A DNA stretch of 64,000 nt from Actinomycetaceae bacterium (lineage in GTDB: Bacteria; Actinomycetota; Actinomycetes; Actinomycetales; Actinomycetaceae). Made by a program: the position numbers and the translations under genes. The notes below the pieces were generated by a model. The model had not been told where the DNA came from and made no database searches. It was given only the letters and a program-made list of their open reading frames with translations. The stretch is from contig JAUNAP010000004.1 in NCBI GenBank assembly GCA_030527545.1, forward strand, positions 1 through 64,000, in the 5' to 3' direction. Positions 1 to 10,455 of this stretch are shown one piece after another. Position 1 is the first letter of the stretch. Each line of letters begins with the position of its first letter.

Positions 1-488
1 CATTACCCAGGCCCCACACCCGAGTCAAACCCAAAACACGTGACCCCCACCACACACCCCACAAGCCCCGAAAACACAACAAAAACCACCCTTTGCCGGC
101 GTATGTGGCTGGGGTCGTCTCATCGGGCCCTACTCCCGCCTCGTTACGGTTTGCTTCGCGTTGATTGGTCACGCGCCTGATCTGGATGCGACCGATTGGG
201 ATGCTTGCAAGACAATGGCGCGGGAGCGTCGTGCTCTTGCAGCGGCGCTCCCTCGCAGTATCCAGAGCTCTAGGACCCGCTCCACGTGGCGCATGTGGGC
301 CTTGCTCTGGCTGCACGTTGACGTCGCTACCTGATTGCGCCAGCAGGGCGCGAGGTTGCCAGCGACCGATATTGCAGACACTAGCTTCACCACACAGTTC
401 CTGTGACCGTGCTCCATTTCTGGGCCTCGCACGTGTAAACTTGGTTCCGTTGACGTCGATTGTCCGGCGAACATGCTGGTCAGCGACT
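1..488. other. Left-end region without a supported gene
   Basis: No open reading frame here resembles a known protein. The first ~95 bases are strongly biased on the plus strand to A and C, with very few G or T. The rest is ordinary GC-rich sequence. Because it borders the CRISPR repeats it may be degraded cas or leader sequence, but I see no cas1, cas2 or other cas motif in it. Short frames such as 165-503 run into the first repeat and look accidental. Confidence 0.5.
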
Positions 489-699
489 GTGCTCCCCGCA
501 TGAGCGGGGATGATCCCGGCTTGTCTCGACGCCGATCCACGCGGAGAGCGTGCTCCCTGCATGAGCGGGGATGATCCGCAGCCCTTCCATCCCCTCGGGC
601 GGGGCGAGTAGTGCTCCCCGCATACGCGTGGATGATCCGCGGCCAGGTGGCTCGTCCACGTGCACGCCTGGGTGTTCCCCGCATGAGCGGGGATGATCC
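489..699 (+). CRISPR. Short type I-E style CRISPR array, four repeats, partly degenerate
   Basis: Four 28-bp repeats start at 489, 550, 611 and 672, an exact 61-bp period with 33-bp spacers between them. Each begins GTGCTCC or GTGTTCC, has an inverted CCCCGC/GCGGGG core and ends GATGATCC, the type I-E pattern in actinobacteria. The repeat at 489 looks like consensus. The repeat at 550 has C to T in the left arm. The repeat at 611 has several changes in the right arm that break the hairpin. The repeat at 672 has T at the fourth base. No fifth repeat follows at 733. The only neighbouring cas sequence is a Cas3 fragment, so the array is probably a non-functional remnant. Confidence 0.88.
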
Positions 700-746
700 C
701 GCCCGAGAAACGGCAACAGAGCGGCTCCCCATAGCATCGACCGTGG

Positions 747-1118
747 TCAAGAGAGGATAATCAAGGCGCGGTACGTCGAAATCCTGCTTATGACGACGTC
801 TGCCTCTGCGCCTTGGACCCTACTGTGATTAACTGGCCCTTTCTCCTCTTCCGCGCTGGACGCCGCCGCTGACGTCACTCGTGCCGGGCCGTTAGTCAGC
901 TCGAACCCCTCTCGGTAGGCAGCAGCCAGACGATTGCGTAAGCTCGGCGTCAACGTGGCCGACAGTGCAACGACGGAAACCCCGCTGGCTGCTCGCCACT
1001 TGAGGGCACAGGTGAGGTACTCGTCCATATATGCGTCGAGCGCATGAACCTCGTCGAGCACGACGACCTTGCGAGTGAGCCCCAAATGCCGCAGCGCGAG
1101 ATGCCTGCTCCTGAGCTC
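747..1118 (-). pseudogene. cas3: Fragment of Cas3 helicase (CRISPR type I)
   Basis: The minus-strand frame ending at 747 contains KVVVLDEVHALDAYM, a Walker B/DEVH helicase motif with the extra residues typical of type I-E Cas3, and then VVALSATL, helicase motif III, followed by RNRLAAAYREG. This is only a short internal piece of a protein normally near 900 residues. The HD nuclease domain, Walker A and the C-terminal helicase half are missing. Its 5' end is joined in frame to an unrelated nucleotidase start near 1118, and the last ~45 residues before the stop do not look like Cas3. It is a relic of a lost CRISPR-Cas locus beside the surviving repeats. Confidence 0.8.
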
Positions 1119-1300
1119 AGTGAGCGTGCCATCCTTACCTGTTTGCTGTTCCAAATGACCGTGCAAATCGGTGATGGCAAATACCGAAATGTCCGTGCCA
1201 TCATCGGCAGCGACCGCAGGTACGATCGTGCCCAAGCCTACGCCGCCTATGGCAACGAGCCGACGCCGACAGCCATCGCAGCTTTCACAGTTGTCTTCAT
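1119..1300 (-). pseudogene. 5' end of a UshA-like 5'-nucleotidase, frameshifted and truncated
   Basis: On the minus strand an ATG at 1300 lies 6 bases after GGGAGGA, a good ribosome binding site. It starts a signal peptide (MKTTVKAAMAVGVGSL) that meets a stop after 16 codons. Shifting by one base restores the sequence through a Gly/Val-rich hydrophobic stretch, an AVAA cleavage-like site and ISVFAITDLHGHLEQ. This is the first metallophosphoesterase motif (DxH) of secreted 5'-nucleotidases. After about 40 residues the frame enters Cas3 sequence. So one deletion breaks the signal peptide and a larger deletion fused the gene to the cas3 remnant. The exact junction, near 1118, is inferred. Confidence 0.65.
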
Positions 1301-1380
1301 GGAGAGTCCTCCCGCTATGGAGTTAACTCCCCCGGCCTAGTCCTCTCGTCGGCCTCTTTTGCCTGGTCACACACGGACCG

Positions 1381-1408
1381 ATCCCCTCCGCCAAACGACG
1401 GAGGGGAT
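1381..1408 (-). terminator. Hairpin downstream of tyrS
   Basis: A perfect 10-bp inverted repeat (ATCCCCTCCG / CGGAGGGGAT) with an 8-base loop lies 24 bases past the tyrS stop. There is no clear U-tract on either side, so it would be an intrinsic terminator of the U-poor kind common in actinobacteria. Confidence 0.6.
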
Positions 1409-1431
1409 CACCTGTCCACGTGGACGCGACG

Positions 1432-2709
1432 CTACTTCGCCACGCGCGCAGCACCGAGGTTACGCTTGCCCCGCCTAAAGAGGATCCACCCACCCGCGAG
1501 CACATCGTCTTCGCAAAGCGGACGATCCTCGCCGACAACCTTCTCGTTCGTCACATAGGCGCCACCCGAAGCGAGCGTCTGGCGAGCCTCACGCCTAGAC
1601 GAAACGAGTCCGGCCCCCTGCAACACATCGATGATCGTCGTCTCGCCCAACACAACGGGCTCGTCGGGCTGTGGCAGATCGGAAACCGCCGCCGTCAATG
1701 TCTCTGCGTCGAGCGCGCGCAGATCGCCCTTTCCCCACAGAGCCTGCGTAGCCGCGAGCACTGCGTCTAGCGCCTCTTGCCCGTGCACCATCTTCGTCAC
1801 GTCAGCGGCAAGAGTCTTTTGGGCCTCACGTGCGAACGGGCGCTCGGCCACTTCCTTACTCAAACGCTCGATCTCCTCGCGATCACGGAACGTAAAGATC
1901 TTGAGCATACGCACAACGTCGGCGTCCTCAGTACCGAGCCAGAACTGGTAGAAAGCGTAGGGGCTCATCATCTCGGGGTTGAGCCAGATTGCTCCCCCCT
2001 CAGACTTACCAAACTTCGTACCGTCCGCCTTCGTGATGATCGGGGTCGTCATGCAGTGGACCTGCGCACCCTCAACCTTGTGCACGAGATCCATCCCGCC
2101 CACGAGATTGCCCCACTGGTCATTACCGCCAGTTTCCAAGACGCACCCGTAGCGTCGATGCAGCTCCAAGAAATCGTTGGCCTGCAAGATCTGGTACGAA
2201 AACTCCGTGTAGGAGATCCCCTCGTCAGACTTCAAGCGCCTGGCGACGGCATCCTTGGACAGCATCGTGCCCATCCGGAAGTTCTTTCCCAGGTCGCGCA
2301 GGAGGTCAATCGCCGAAAGCTCACGCGTCCAATCGAGGTTATTGACCATGACCGCGGCGTTGTCACCCGTAAAATCAAGGAGCTTCTCGATCTGGTCACG
2401 CAACTTATCGACCCAACCAGCGACAACCTCCTTCGAGTGCAGCTGACGCTCCCCGCTCATTCGGGGATCACCGATAAGGCCCGTCGCCCCGCCAACGAGG
2501 GCGAGAGGCTTGTGACCTGCGCGCTGCAAGTGCTTCATGAGCAAGAGCTGAACGAGATGCCCGTGGTGGAGAGAGGGCGCCGTCGGGTCGAATCCGCAAT
2601 AGAAGACAACCGGGCCCGCCGACAATGCCTGACGAATCGCGTCGAGGTCGGAGTACTGTTCGATGAGGCCGCGCCAACGCAGCTCGTCAATAATGTCGCT
2701 CATGCCCAC
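1432..2709 (-). CDS. tyrS: Tyrosyl-tRNA synthetase
   Basis: Charges tRNA-Tyr in the cytoplasm. The 425-residue length is normal for bacterial TyrS. The class I HIGH equivalent is LHHGH (residues 47-51), followed by GATGLIGDP. The substrate region ETGGNDQWGN lies at ~192-201 and the KMSKS equivalent is KFGKS (232-236). A C-terminal S4-type RNA-binding domain occupies about residues 355-420. The start is a GTG at 2709 with AGGAG six bases upstream. An ATG two codons later (2703) is also possible but sits 12 bases from the same site. It is a single gene with a hairpin after its stop. Confidence 0.97.
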   Translation of the reverse strand: MGMSDIIDELRWRGLIEQYSDLDAIRQALSAGPVVFYCGFDPTAPSLHHGHLVQLLLMKHLQRAGHKPLALVGGATGLIGDPRMSGERQLHSKEVVAGWVDKLRDQIEKLLDFTGDNAAVMVNNLDWTRELSAIDLLRDLGKNFRMGTMLSKDAVARRLKSDEGISYTEFSYQILQANDFLELHRRYGCVLETGGNDQWGNLVGGMDLVHKVEGAQVHCMTTPIITKADGTKFGKSEGGAIWLNPEMMSPYAFYQFWLGTEDADVVRMLKIFTFRDREEIERLSKEVAERPFAREAQKTLAADVTKMVHGQEALDAVLAATQALWGKGDLRALDAETLTAAVSDLPQPDEPVVLGETTIIDVLQGAGLVSSRREARQTLASGGAYVTNEKVVGEDRPLCEDDVLAGGWILFRRGKRNLGAARVAK

Positions 2710-2794
2710 TTCTTTCTCCTAGACGGGATAGAAACCGTCCGAAACTCTATCAAGTCTTTACCGCACGATCCTGCGGCACAGGTGCTGGAAGGCC

Positions 2795-5445
<2,651 letters not shown>

Positions 5446-5478
5446 GATCGTTAGCCTTTCTGAGATGTTGACCCACGC

Positions 5479-5970
5479 CTAGGGGGTATCAATGAAACCG
5501 AGGAGATACTCAGTGGCGCGCTTCGCCGCTTCCTCGCTCCTGCAGATCATGAAGATCGTGTCGTCCCCGCCGAGCGTACCCGCGACCCCCTCGAGGACCG
5601 CGCGGTCAATCGCCGAGGCGAGGAGCTGGGCGGCGCCCGCCGGAGTGCGCAAAATGACGTTACTGCCAACCCTGTCGCAGGAGACAAGTAACTCGTGGCA
5701 CCACCGCTGCAATCCGGCCACCGTTGCGTCTTCCGCGCGCCTGACACCTCCGTCGCTTGGAATCGCGTAGACCTGATGGCCCTCGCGGTCTCGGACCTTC
5801 GTCGCCTTAAGCTCCAGGAGGTCCCGCGACAGAGTCGCCTGCGTAACCTCGATCCCTTCGGCGACAAGGGCCTGCCGTAGTGCAGCCTGCGATCGAATCG
5901 GTTGGCGAGCGATGAGCTCACCAATCAACGCCTGACGCGCCGATTTCGTCACGGGGATAGACGTAGCCAC
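5479..5970 (-). CDS. argR: Arginine repressor ArgR
   Basis: Arginine-dependent transcriptional regulator of 163 residues. The N-terminal winged helix includes IRSQAALRQALVAEGIEVTQ and the recognition segment TQATLSRDLLELKA. The C-terminal oligomerisation and arginine-binding domain contains GTLGGDDTIFMICRS. I chose the GTG at 5970 because AAGGAG lies five bases upstream; a longer frame reaches 6045 but crosses a strong hairpin and has no family resemblance there. It is first in an argR-argG-argH operon, with the promoter and an ARG-box-like sequence just upstream, which suggests autoregulation. Confidence 0.95.
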   Translation of the reverse strand: MATSIPVTKSARQALIGELIARQPIRSQAALRQALVAEGIEVTQATLSRDLLELKATKVRDREGHQVYAIPSDGGVRRAEDATVAGLQRWCHELLVSCDRVGSNVILRTPAGAAQLLASAIDRAVLEGVAGTLGGDDTIFMICRSEEAAKRATEYLLGFIDTP

Positions 5971-5997
5971 TGTTCTCCTTGCCGATCTTTCACGAGC

Positions 5998-6040
5998 GTG
6001 GCGCCCGTGCCGGGTGATGATTCCCCGACACGGGCGCCAC
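5998..6040 (-). promoter_or_regulatory. Stable hairpin in the argR leader
   Basis: A perfect 12-bp inverted repeat (GTGGCGCCCGTG / CACGGGCGCCAC) surrounds a 19-base interior that can add a further CGGG/CCCG pairing. It lies between the predicted argR transcription start (~6049) and the argR ribosome binding site. It would form in the 5' untranslated RNA. It could be a protective or regulatory leader structure, or a premature terminator. It has no U-tract. Confidence 0.6.
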
Positions 6041-6055
6041 AACACTCACGCCATA

Positions 6056-6084
6056 ACCATACAAGCTAACGCATGATTATTCAA
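6056..6084 (-). promoter_or_regulatory. Probable argR promoter with ARG-box-like operator
   Basis: Reading the minus strand, -35 TTGAAT (6079-6084) and -10 TATGGT (6056-6061) are separated by exactly 17 bases. TGAATAATCATGCG (6070-6083) overlaps the -35 and resembles an ARG box, whose consensus halves are TGAAT and ATTCA or TGCAT-like. The second half matches poorly. The arrangement fits ArgR repression of its own operon. Confidence 0.55.
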
Positions 6085-6092
6085 CGCGAGAG

Positions 6093-6584
6093 TCAGAGCC
6101 TTCGTATCTCCGCGACGACATGCTTTGCCCAAGCCCGCTCGGCATCCTCCTCACGGAAGTCGCCCTCGACCGCACCACCGAGCTTCGCCACCGTGCGTTC
6201 GCGCCACGACAAGTCAGACGGATCGATCTTGCCCTTAAACGTTGTGTACCCTCGCGGATTAAGGGTCAAGAGAACCGGGCCCACCCGAGAGGGATCCTTG
6301 ACTCCGCCGGTAGCCACCCCCGACATTCCCACCGAGAACGCCCACAGCGGAATCTCCTCGAGTTGAGCGGAAAAACGCGAAGCAAACTCTCTTGCCTCGT
6401 CCATCCACTGGGTCATGTAGACCGCCGAGCCAATGACGACCGCGCCGTACCCCTCGAGCGAATGAACCTCAGCCGGCGCTATCTCATCAACCTCGAGCCC
6501 GCCTGCGCGCAGCTCATCGGCGATGATGGCCCCGACCTCACGGCTTGAACCGTGTTTTGACGCAACTGTGACCAAAACCTTCAT
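6093..6584 (-). CDS. Flavodoxin-domain protein, HemG-like
   Basis: A 163-residue single-domain flavoprotein. The N-terminal strand and phosphate loop VTVASKHGSSREVG is the FMN phosphate-binding site. The central VVIGSAVYMTQWMDEAREF resembles menaquinone-dependent protoporphyrinogen oxidase-type flavodoxins. LWAFSVGMSG follows, as in that group. The substrate cannot be told from sequence. It is followed by the argR promoter, which nearly touches its stop codon, and is separated from pheT by a hairpin. It may therefore be monocistronic. Confidence 0.8.
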   Translation of the reverse strand: MKVLVTVASKHGSSREVGAIIADELRAGGLEVDEIAPAEVHSLEGYGAVVIGSAVYMTQWMDEAREFASRFSAQLEEIPLWAFSVGMSGVATGGVKDPSRVGPVLLTLNPRGYTTFKGKIDPSDLSWRERTVAKLGGAVEGDFREEDAERAWAKHVVAEIRRL

Positions 6585-6622
6585 GAGGCCATGATAGGTC
6601 GTCGAAACGACTCACGCTGGCG

Positions 6623-6653
6623 CGTGGGGCGAGGAGCTCATCCCCGCCCCACG
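6623..6653 (-). terminator. Hairpin after pheT
   Basis: A 9-bp inverted repeat, CGTGGGGCG / CGCCCCACG, with a 13-base loop begins just past the pheT stop. It lies in the 75-base gap before the flavodoxin gene. No strong U-tract follows. Confidence 0.45.
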
Positions 6654-6659
6654 TTCAGC

Positions 6660-9251
6660 TCAGGCGCGCAGATTCGCGCCACTCGCCTTTCTTACCTTCT
6701 TGACGATCTTCTTGCGCGCCGCCGCAATTTCCTTGGTCGACAACGTTCGATCCGGGGCACGCAGACGCAAGGCAAAAGCCAGCGACTTCTTGCCGTCGCC
6801 GATCTGCTCGCCCCTAAAGACATCGAAGAGGCTGACCGACTCGACGAGCCCCGCACCGGCCTCGCGGATGCTCTGTTCAATAACGGCTGCGTCGACCGAC
6901 TCGTCGGCAACGAACGCCATATCCTCCTTGACCACCGGATACGTCGATACCGGCGCGACCTCAACGGGGGGCCGTTGCGACGAGGCCACAAGAGCCGGAT
7001 CAAGATCGATTTCAAGCCCGGACGCGCCCGGCGCAAGTCCGTATTCCTTGACGACACGCGGGTGGAGCTCGCCGGCCCAGCCAATTCGCTGCGAACCAAG
7101 CATGACGGCGCCAACACGCCCCGTATGGAACGGCAGACGCTCATGATCCGGACCGTGCGGGTTGACACACTCAAGGTCGAGACCCAGCGCGTGAGCGATG
7201 GCACGGACAGCGTCGAAGGCGTCGCGGTAGTCGAAGTGACGTTCACAGGACTCAAATCCGGCCGGCGCCACCCTGCCCGACAAAACGACACCGACGTGCC
7301 ACGGCTGGGCGGGCACGCCCGCCGCCAGCTGAGCACATTCCTCCTCGCTCGGTCTCCTGTCCACCCCCGGGATTTCGGCGGGCACGCACCCTTGTGGATC
7401 TGTGACGCGACCGATCTCGAAAAGCGCAAGATCATCCATTCCGCGGGCCACGTTGCGCTCAGCGACAACGAGAAGCGTGTCGAGGATCGACGTACGCAAC
7501 GCCGGTTGATCGTCCGCTAGCGGATTGGCGATCGTGACGACGCGTCGCCGGTCGTCGTGGTCGGCAAAGCCCTGCCGATCGTGCGCATCACCGATAAACG
7601 GATACGACAGGACCTGGGTGAGTCCCGCGCCAGCGAGGCCACCCGCGACGGCGCGCCGGGCTCGTTGGAGACCGGTTAGGCCGCGACCGGCAGGGGCGGG
7701 CGGACGGACGCTGGGGATCCGATCGTAACCGTCGAGACGGGCGATTTCCTCGACCAGGTGAGCCGGCCCAACGAGGTCGGGACGCCACGTTGGGGGCGTG
7801 ACGATGAAGTCATCGTTTTCACGCCGCACCAGGCAGCCGATAAGCGTCAGTATCTCTTCGATACGTTCGGGCGCGTAGTCGACACCAACAAGGCGCGAGG
7901 GTTCGCTCGCGCGCATGCGGATGGGTTCGATCGGTGTTGTCTCGTTGATGTCGGTGACTCGTGCGGAGATCTCTCCTCCGCCGTAGGTCACGAGCAGATG
8001 GGCAGCAACCTGGGCGGCAACGGGCGCCAACTCGGGATCGACACCACGCTCGTTTCGCTTGGCAGCCTCGGTGGGGAGCTTATGGCGCCTGGCCGTGCGT
8101 GCCACCGACACCGGATCGAAGTGCGCGGCCTCCAGCAGAATCGTCTGCGTCGTGTCGCTGATCTCGGTCTGGGCGCCACCCATGACGCCGGCGAGTCCGA
8201 GGACCCGTTTCCCTTCGCCGCCGAGCGAGTCGCAGATGCACAGGTCCTCCGGGTCGAGGTTGCGCTCGATGTCGTCGAGTGTTGTCAGCGTCTCGCCCGG
8301 GTTGGCCCGTCGTACGACGATAGGACCGTGGACCGTGTCGGCATCGTAGGCGTGAAGCGGCTGCCCGAGATCAAGCATGACGTAGTTCGTCACGTCGACC
8401 GCGAGCGAGATCGACCTCATGCCGGCGGCTTCGAGGCGTTTGACCATCCACGCGGGCGTTTGCGCGTGGGGATCGACTCCGGTGATAAGTCGGGCGACAA
8501 ATCTGTCGCAGCCTTGGCGCTGGCGGATGGGGGCGGTATCGGCCAGGTGGACGGGGAATCCGTCATCGCTGGGCGGGGCGACGTGGCCTCCTGGCAGGTT
8601 TTCGGCGAGTCCCGGATCGGTGAAGGTCGCGCCTGTTGAGTGGGAGTACTCGCGCGCGACACCGCGCATGGAGAAGCAGTATCCGCGATCGGGGGTGATG
8701 TTGATTTCGAGGTTTTCGCACGCTAGCCCGAGCAACTCCATGACGCTCTCGCCGGGCTGGGGGATTTGTTCAGGGGCGAACTTCTCGGTGAGAACAATGA
8801 TGCCGTCGTGTCCTTCGCCAATGCCTAGTTCGCGCTCGGAACAGATCATGCCATCGGAGATGTGGCCGTAGGTCTTTCGTGCCGAAATCTCGAAGCCTCC
8901 GGGCAGCACGGCACCCGGGAGCGAACAGACAACGAGGTCGCCTACATCGAAATTGTGGGCGCCGCAAATGATGCCACGGCTAGGCAGGTCCGATGGTTCT
9001 TTGCCTTCTCCTGGTTGATCGTTGTAGCGTCCGACGTCGACGCGACAGTAGTTGATGACCTTGCCGTTCTTTTGCTCGTTTGCTTCGCGGGTCAGCACCT
9101 TGCCGACGACGAGGGGCCCGGTGACGGCAGCCTCGACGACGCCTTCTTCTTCGAGTCCGACTTTGACAAGGTCGGCCGCCAGCTCCTCCGCTGTCGTTCC
9201 AGCGGGCACCTCGACGTGCTCGCTGAGCCACTCGACGGGTACGAATGCCAT
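6660..9251 (-). CDS. pheT: Phenylalanyl-tRNA synthetase beta subunit
   Basis: Beta subunit of the alpha2-beta2 enzyme that charges tRNA-Phe. The 863-residue length is full size. The N-terminal region includes the EMAP-type tRNA-binding fold (VVGKVLTREANEQKNGK, then VVCSLPGAVLPGGFEIS). The B3/B4 editing region and B5 domain follow. The C-terminal ferredoxin-like anticodon-binding domain begins near PPVEVAPVSTYPVVKEDMAF and ends with FRGEQIGDGKKSLAFAL. Its ATG directly abuts the pheS stop with no spacer, so the two are coupled. Confidence 0.97.
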   Translation of the reverse strand: MAFVPVEWLSEHVEVPAGTTAEELAADLVKVGLEEEGVVEAAVTGPLVVGKVLTREANEQKNGKVINYCRVDVGRYNDQPGEGKEPSDLPSRGIICGAHNFDVGDLVVCSLPGAVLPGGFEISARKTYGHISDGMICSERELGIGEGHDGIIVLTEKFAPEQIPQPGESVMELLGLACENLEINITPDRGYCFSMRGVAREYSHSTGATFTDPGLAENLPGGHVAPPSDDGFPVHLADTAPIRQRQGCDRFVARLITGVDPHAQTPAWMVKRLEAAGMRSISLAVDVTNYVMLDLGQPLHAYDADTVHGPIVVRRANPGETLTTLDDIERNLDPEDLCICDSLGGEGKRVLGLAGVMGGAQTEISDTTQTILLEAAHFDPVSVARTARRHKLPTEAAKRNERGVDPELAPVAAQVAAHLLVTYGGGEISARVTDINETTPIEPIRMRASEPSRLVGVDYAPERIEEILTLIGCLVRRENDDFIVTPPTWRPDLVGPAHLVEEIARLDGYDRIPSVRPPAPAGRGLTGLQRARRAVAGGLAGAGLTQVLSYPFIGDAHDRQGFADHDDRRRVVTIANPLADDQPALRTSILDTLLVVAERNVARGMDDLALFEIGRVTDPQGCVPAEIPGVDRRPSEEECAQLAAGVPAQPWHVGVVLSGRVAPAGFESCERHFDYRDAFDAVRAIAHALGLDLECVNPHGPDHERLPFHTGRVGAVMLGSQRIGWAGELHPRVVKEYGLAPGASGLEIDLDPALVASSQRPPVEVAPVSTYPVVKEDMAFVADESVDAAVIEQSIREAGAGLVESVSLFDVFRGEQIGDGKKSLAFALRLRAPDRTLSTKEIAAARKKIVKKVRKASGANLRA

Positions 9252-10334
9252 TTACTTGCCCTTCCCGCTCGTGCCGAAGGCCTGCGAGAAACGCTGATCG
9301 CCTTCAACGATGTCGTGCATGTCTGCTATTCCGTGACGCAGCATGAGTGTGCGTTCGATGCCCATGCCGAATGCGAAGCCCGTGTACACGTCGGGATCGA
9401 TACCGCACGCGCGCAAGACATTCGGGTTGACCATGCCGCAGCCGCCCCATTCGATCCAGCCGGGCCCGCCCTTCTTCTGGGGAAACCACAGGTCCATTTC
9501 CGCGCTGGGTTCGGTGAACGGGAAAAAGGAGGGACGCAGTCTGGTGCGCGCTTCCGCACCGAACATGGATTGGGCGAAGTGATCGAGAGTGCCCTTCAGG
9601 TGCGCCATCGTCAGACCCTTGTCGACTGCCAGCCCCTCAACCTGGTGGAAGACGGGGGTGTGGGTTTGGTCGAGTTCATCGGAACGGAAAACCTTACCGG
9701 GGCAGGCGATGTAGAGGGGCAGATCGCGTTCGAGGAGGACCCTTGCCTGTACTGGCGAGGTATGGGTGCGCATGACGAGGTGCGCATCGCCCTTTCCGTC
9801 GCCCACGCTTGTGGAGTCGACGTAGAAGGTGTCTTGCATCGCGCGGGCGGGGTGGTCGATGTCGAAGTTGAGAGCATCAAAGTTAAACCACTCGTGTTCG
9901 AGCTCGGGCCCCTCGGCGATCTCCCAGCCCATGGCGATGAAGAAATCCGAGATCTCGTCCATGACGAGTTCGAGCGGGTGACGCGCTCCCAGACGCAGGC
10001 GAGGGCCAACCGCGGTGACATCGATTTTCTCACGTTCGAGGCGGGCAGCCTCGGCGGCCGCGGCCACCTCGTTGCCTTTGGCCTCAAGAGCCTCGAGGAC
10101 GCGCGCACGAGCCGCCCCCATCGCTTTGCCCGCTTCCGCCTTCCTCGGACCCTCTACGTCGCGGATGGCCCGGTTGGCTGCAGCGAGTGGCGACTTGTCG
10201 CCGAGGTGATCGATCTTCGCCTGCTTGATCATCTCCGGAGTGGTCGCGGCGGCAATGGCGGCGAGCGCGTGGGAGACGGCGTCGTTAACGCCCTCGTGAT
10301 CAAGCGGCGACAGTGCGTGATCGGCACTTGTCAT
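9252..10334 (-). CDS. pheS: Phenylalanyl-tRNA synthetase alpha subunit
   Basis: Catalytic subunit of PheRS, 360 residues. An N-terminal coiled-coil arm (to ~90) precedes the class II core. Motif 2 region contains HTSPVQAR. Substrate-pocket sequences include PGKVFRSDELDQTHTPVFHQVEGL and a motif 3 ending GFAFGMGIERTLMLRHGI. I chose the ATG at 10334 (MTSADHALSP), which has AAAGGA about ten bases upstream. The frame stays open to 10457 but that extension is not family-like and runs toward the divergent map promoter. Confidence 0.96.
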   Translation of the reverse strand: MTSADHALSPLDHEGVNDAVSHALAAIAAATTPEMIKQAKIDHLGDKSPLAAANRAIRDVEGPRKAEAGKAMGAARARVLEALEAKGNEVAAAAEAARLEREKIDVTAVGPRLRLGARHPLELVMDEISDFFIAMGWEIAEGPELEHEWFNFDALNFDIDHPARAMQDTFYVDSTSVGDGKGDAHLVMRTHTSPVQARVLLERDLPLYIACPGKVFRSDELDQTHTPVFHQVEGLAVDKGLTMAHLKGTLDHFAQSMFGAEARTRLRPSFFPFTEPSAEMDLWFPQKKGGPGWIEWGGCGMVNPNVLRACGIDPDVYTGFAFGMGIERTLMLRHGIADMHDIVEGDQRFSQAFGTSGKGK

Positions 10335-10455
10335 GAGCGTAATGTCCTTTGCTGGTTGCGTTGTGCCCTCAGTCTTACTCCTCCAGTCTAGCGAGGCCGG
10401 TCTCGGCGACCTATCTGCGTCCACGTCGAGGCGCCTCGAGGCATAGGCTGGTGCC

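Noticed and set aside
165-503. Plus-strand frame of 112 codons at the left end
   Set aside because: It stops inside the first CRISPR repeat and has no recognisable domain or ribosome binding site.
169-750. Minus-strand frames across the CRISPR repeats (169-750 and 480-737)
   Set aside because: They are repeat-encoded, with the same short peptide recurring each 61 bases, and have no homology.
2725-2753. Promoter-like TTGATA-17-TATCCC before tyrS
   Set aside because: The predicted transcription start would fall on the tyrS ribosome binding site itself, leaving no room for translation initiation.
5971-6045. Longer N-terminus for ArgR
   Set aside because: The extra 25 codons include the arms of a stable hairpin and have no similarity to ArgR. 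A good ribosome binding site precedes the GTG at 5970.
8862-10391. 509-codon plus-strand frame opposite pheT/pheS
   Set aside because: Antisense frame over two well-defined synthetase subunits.
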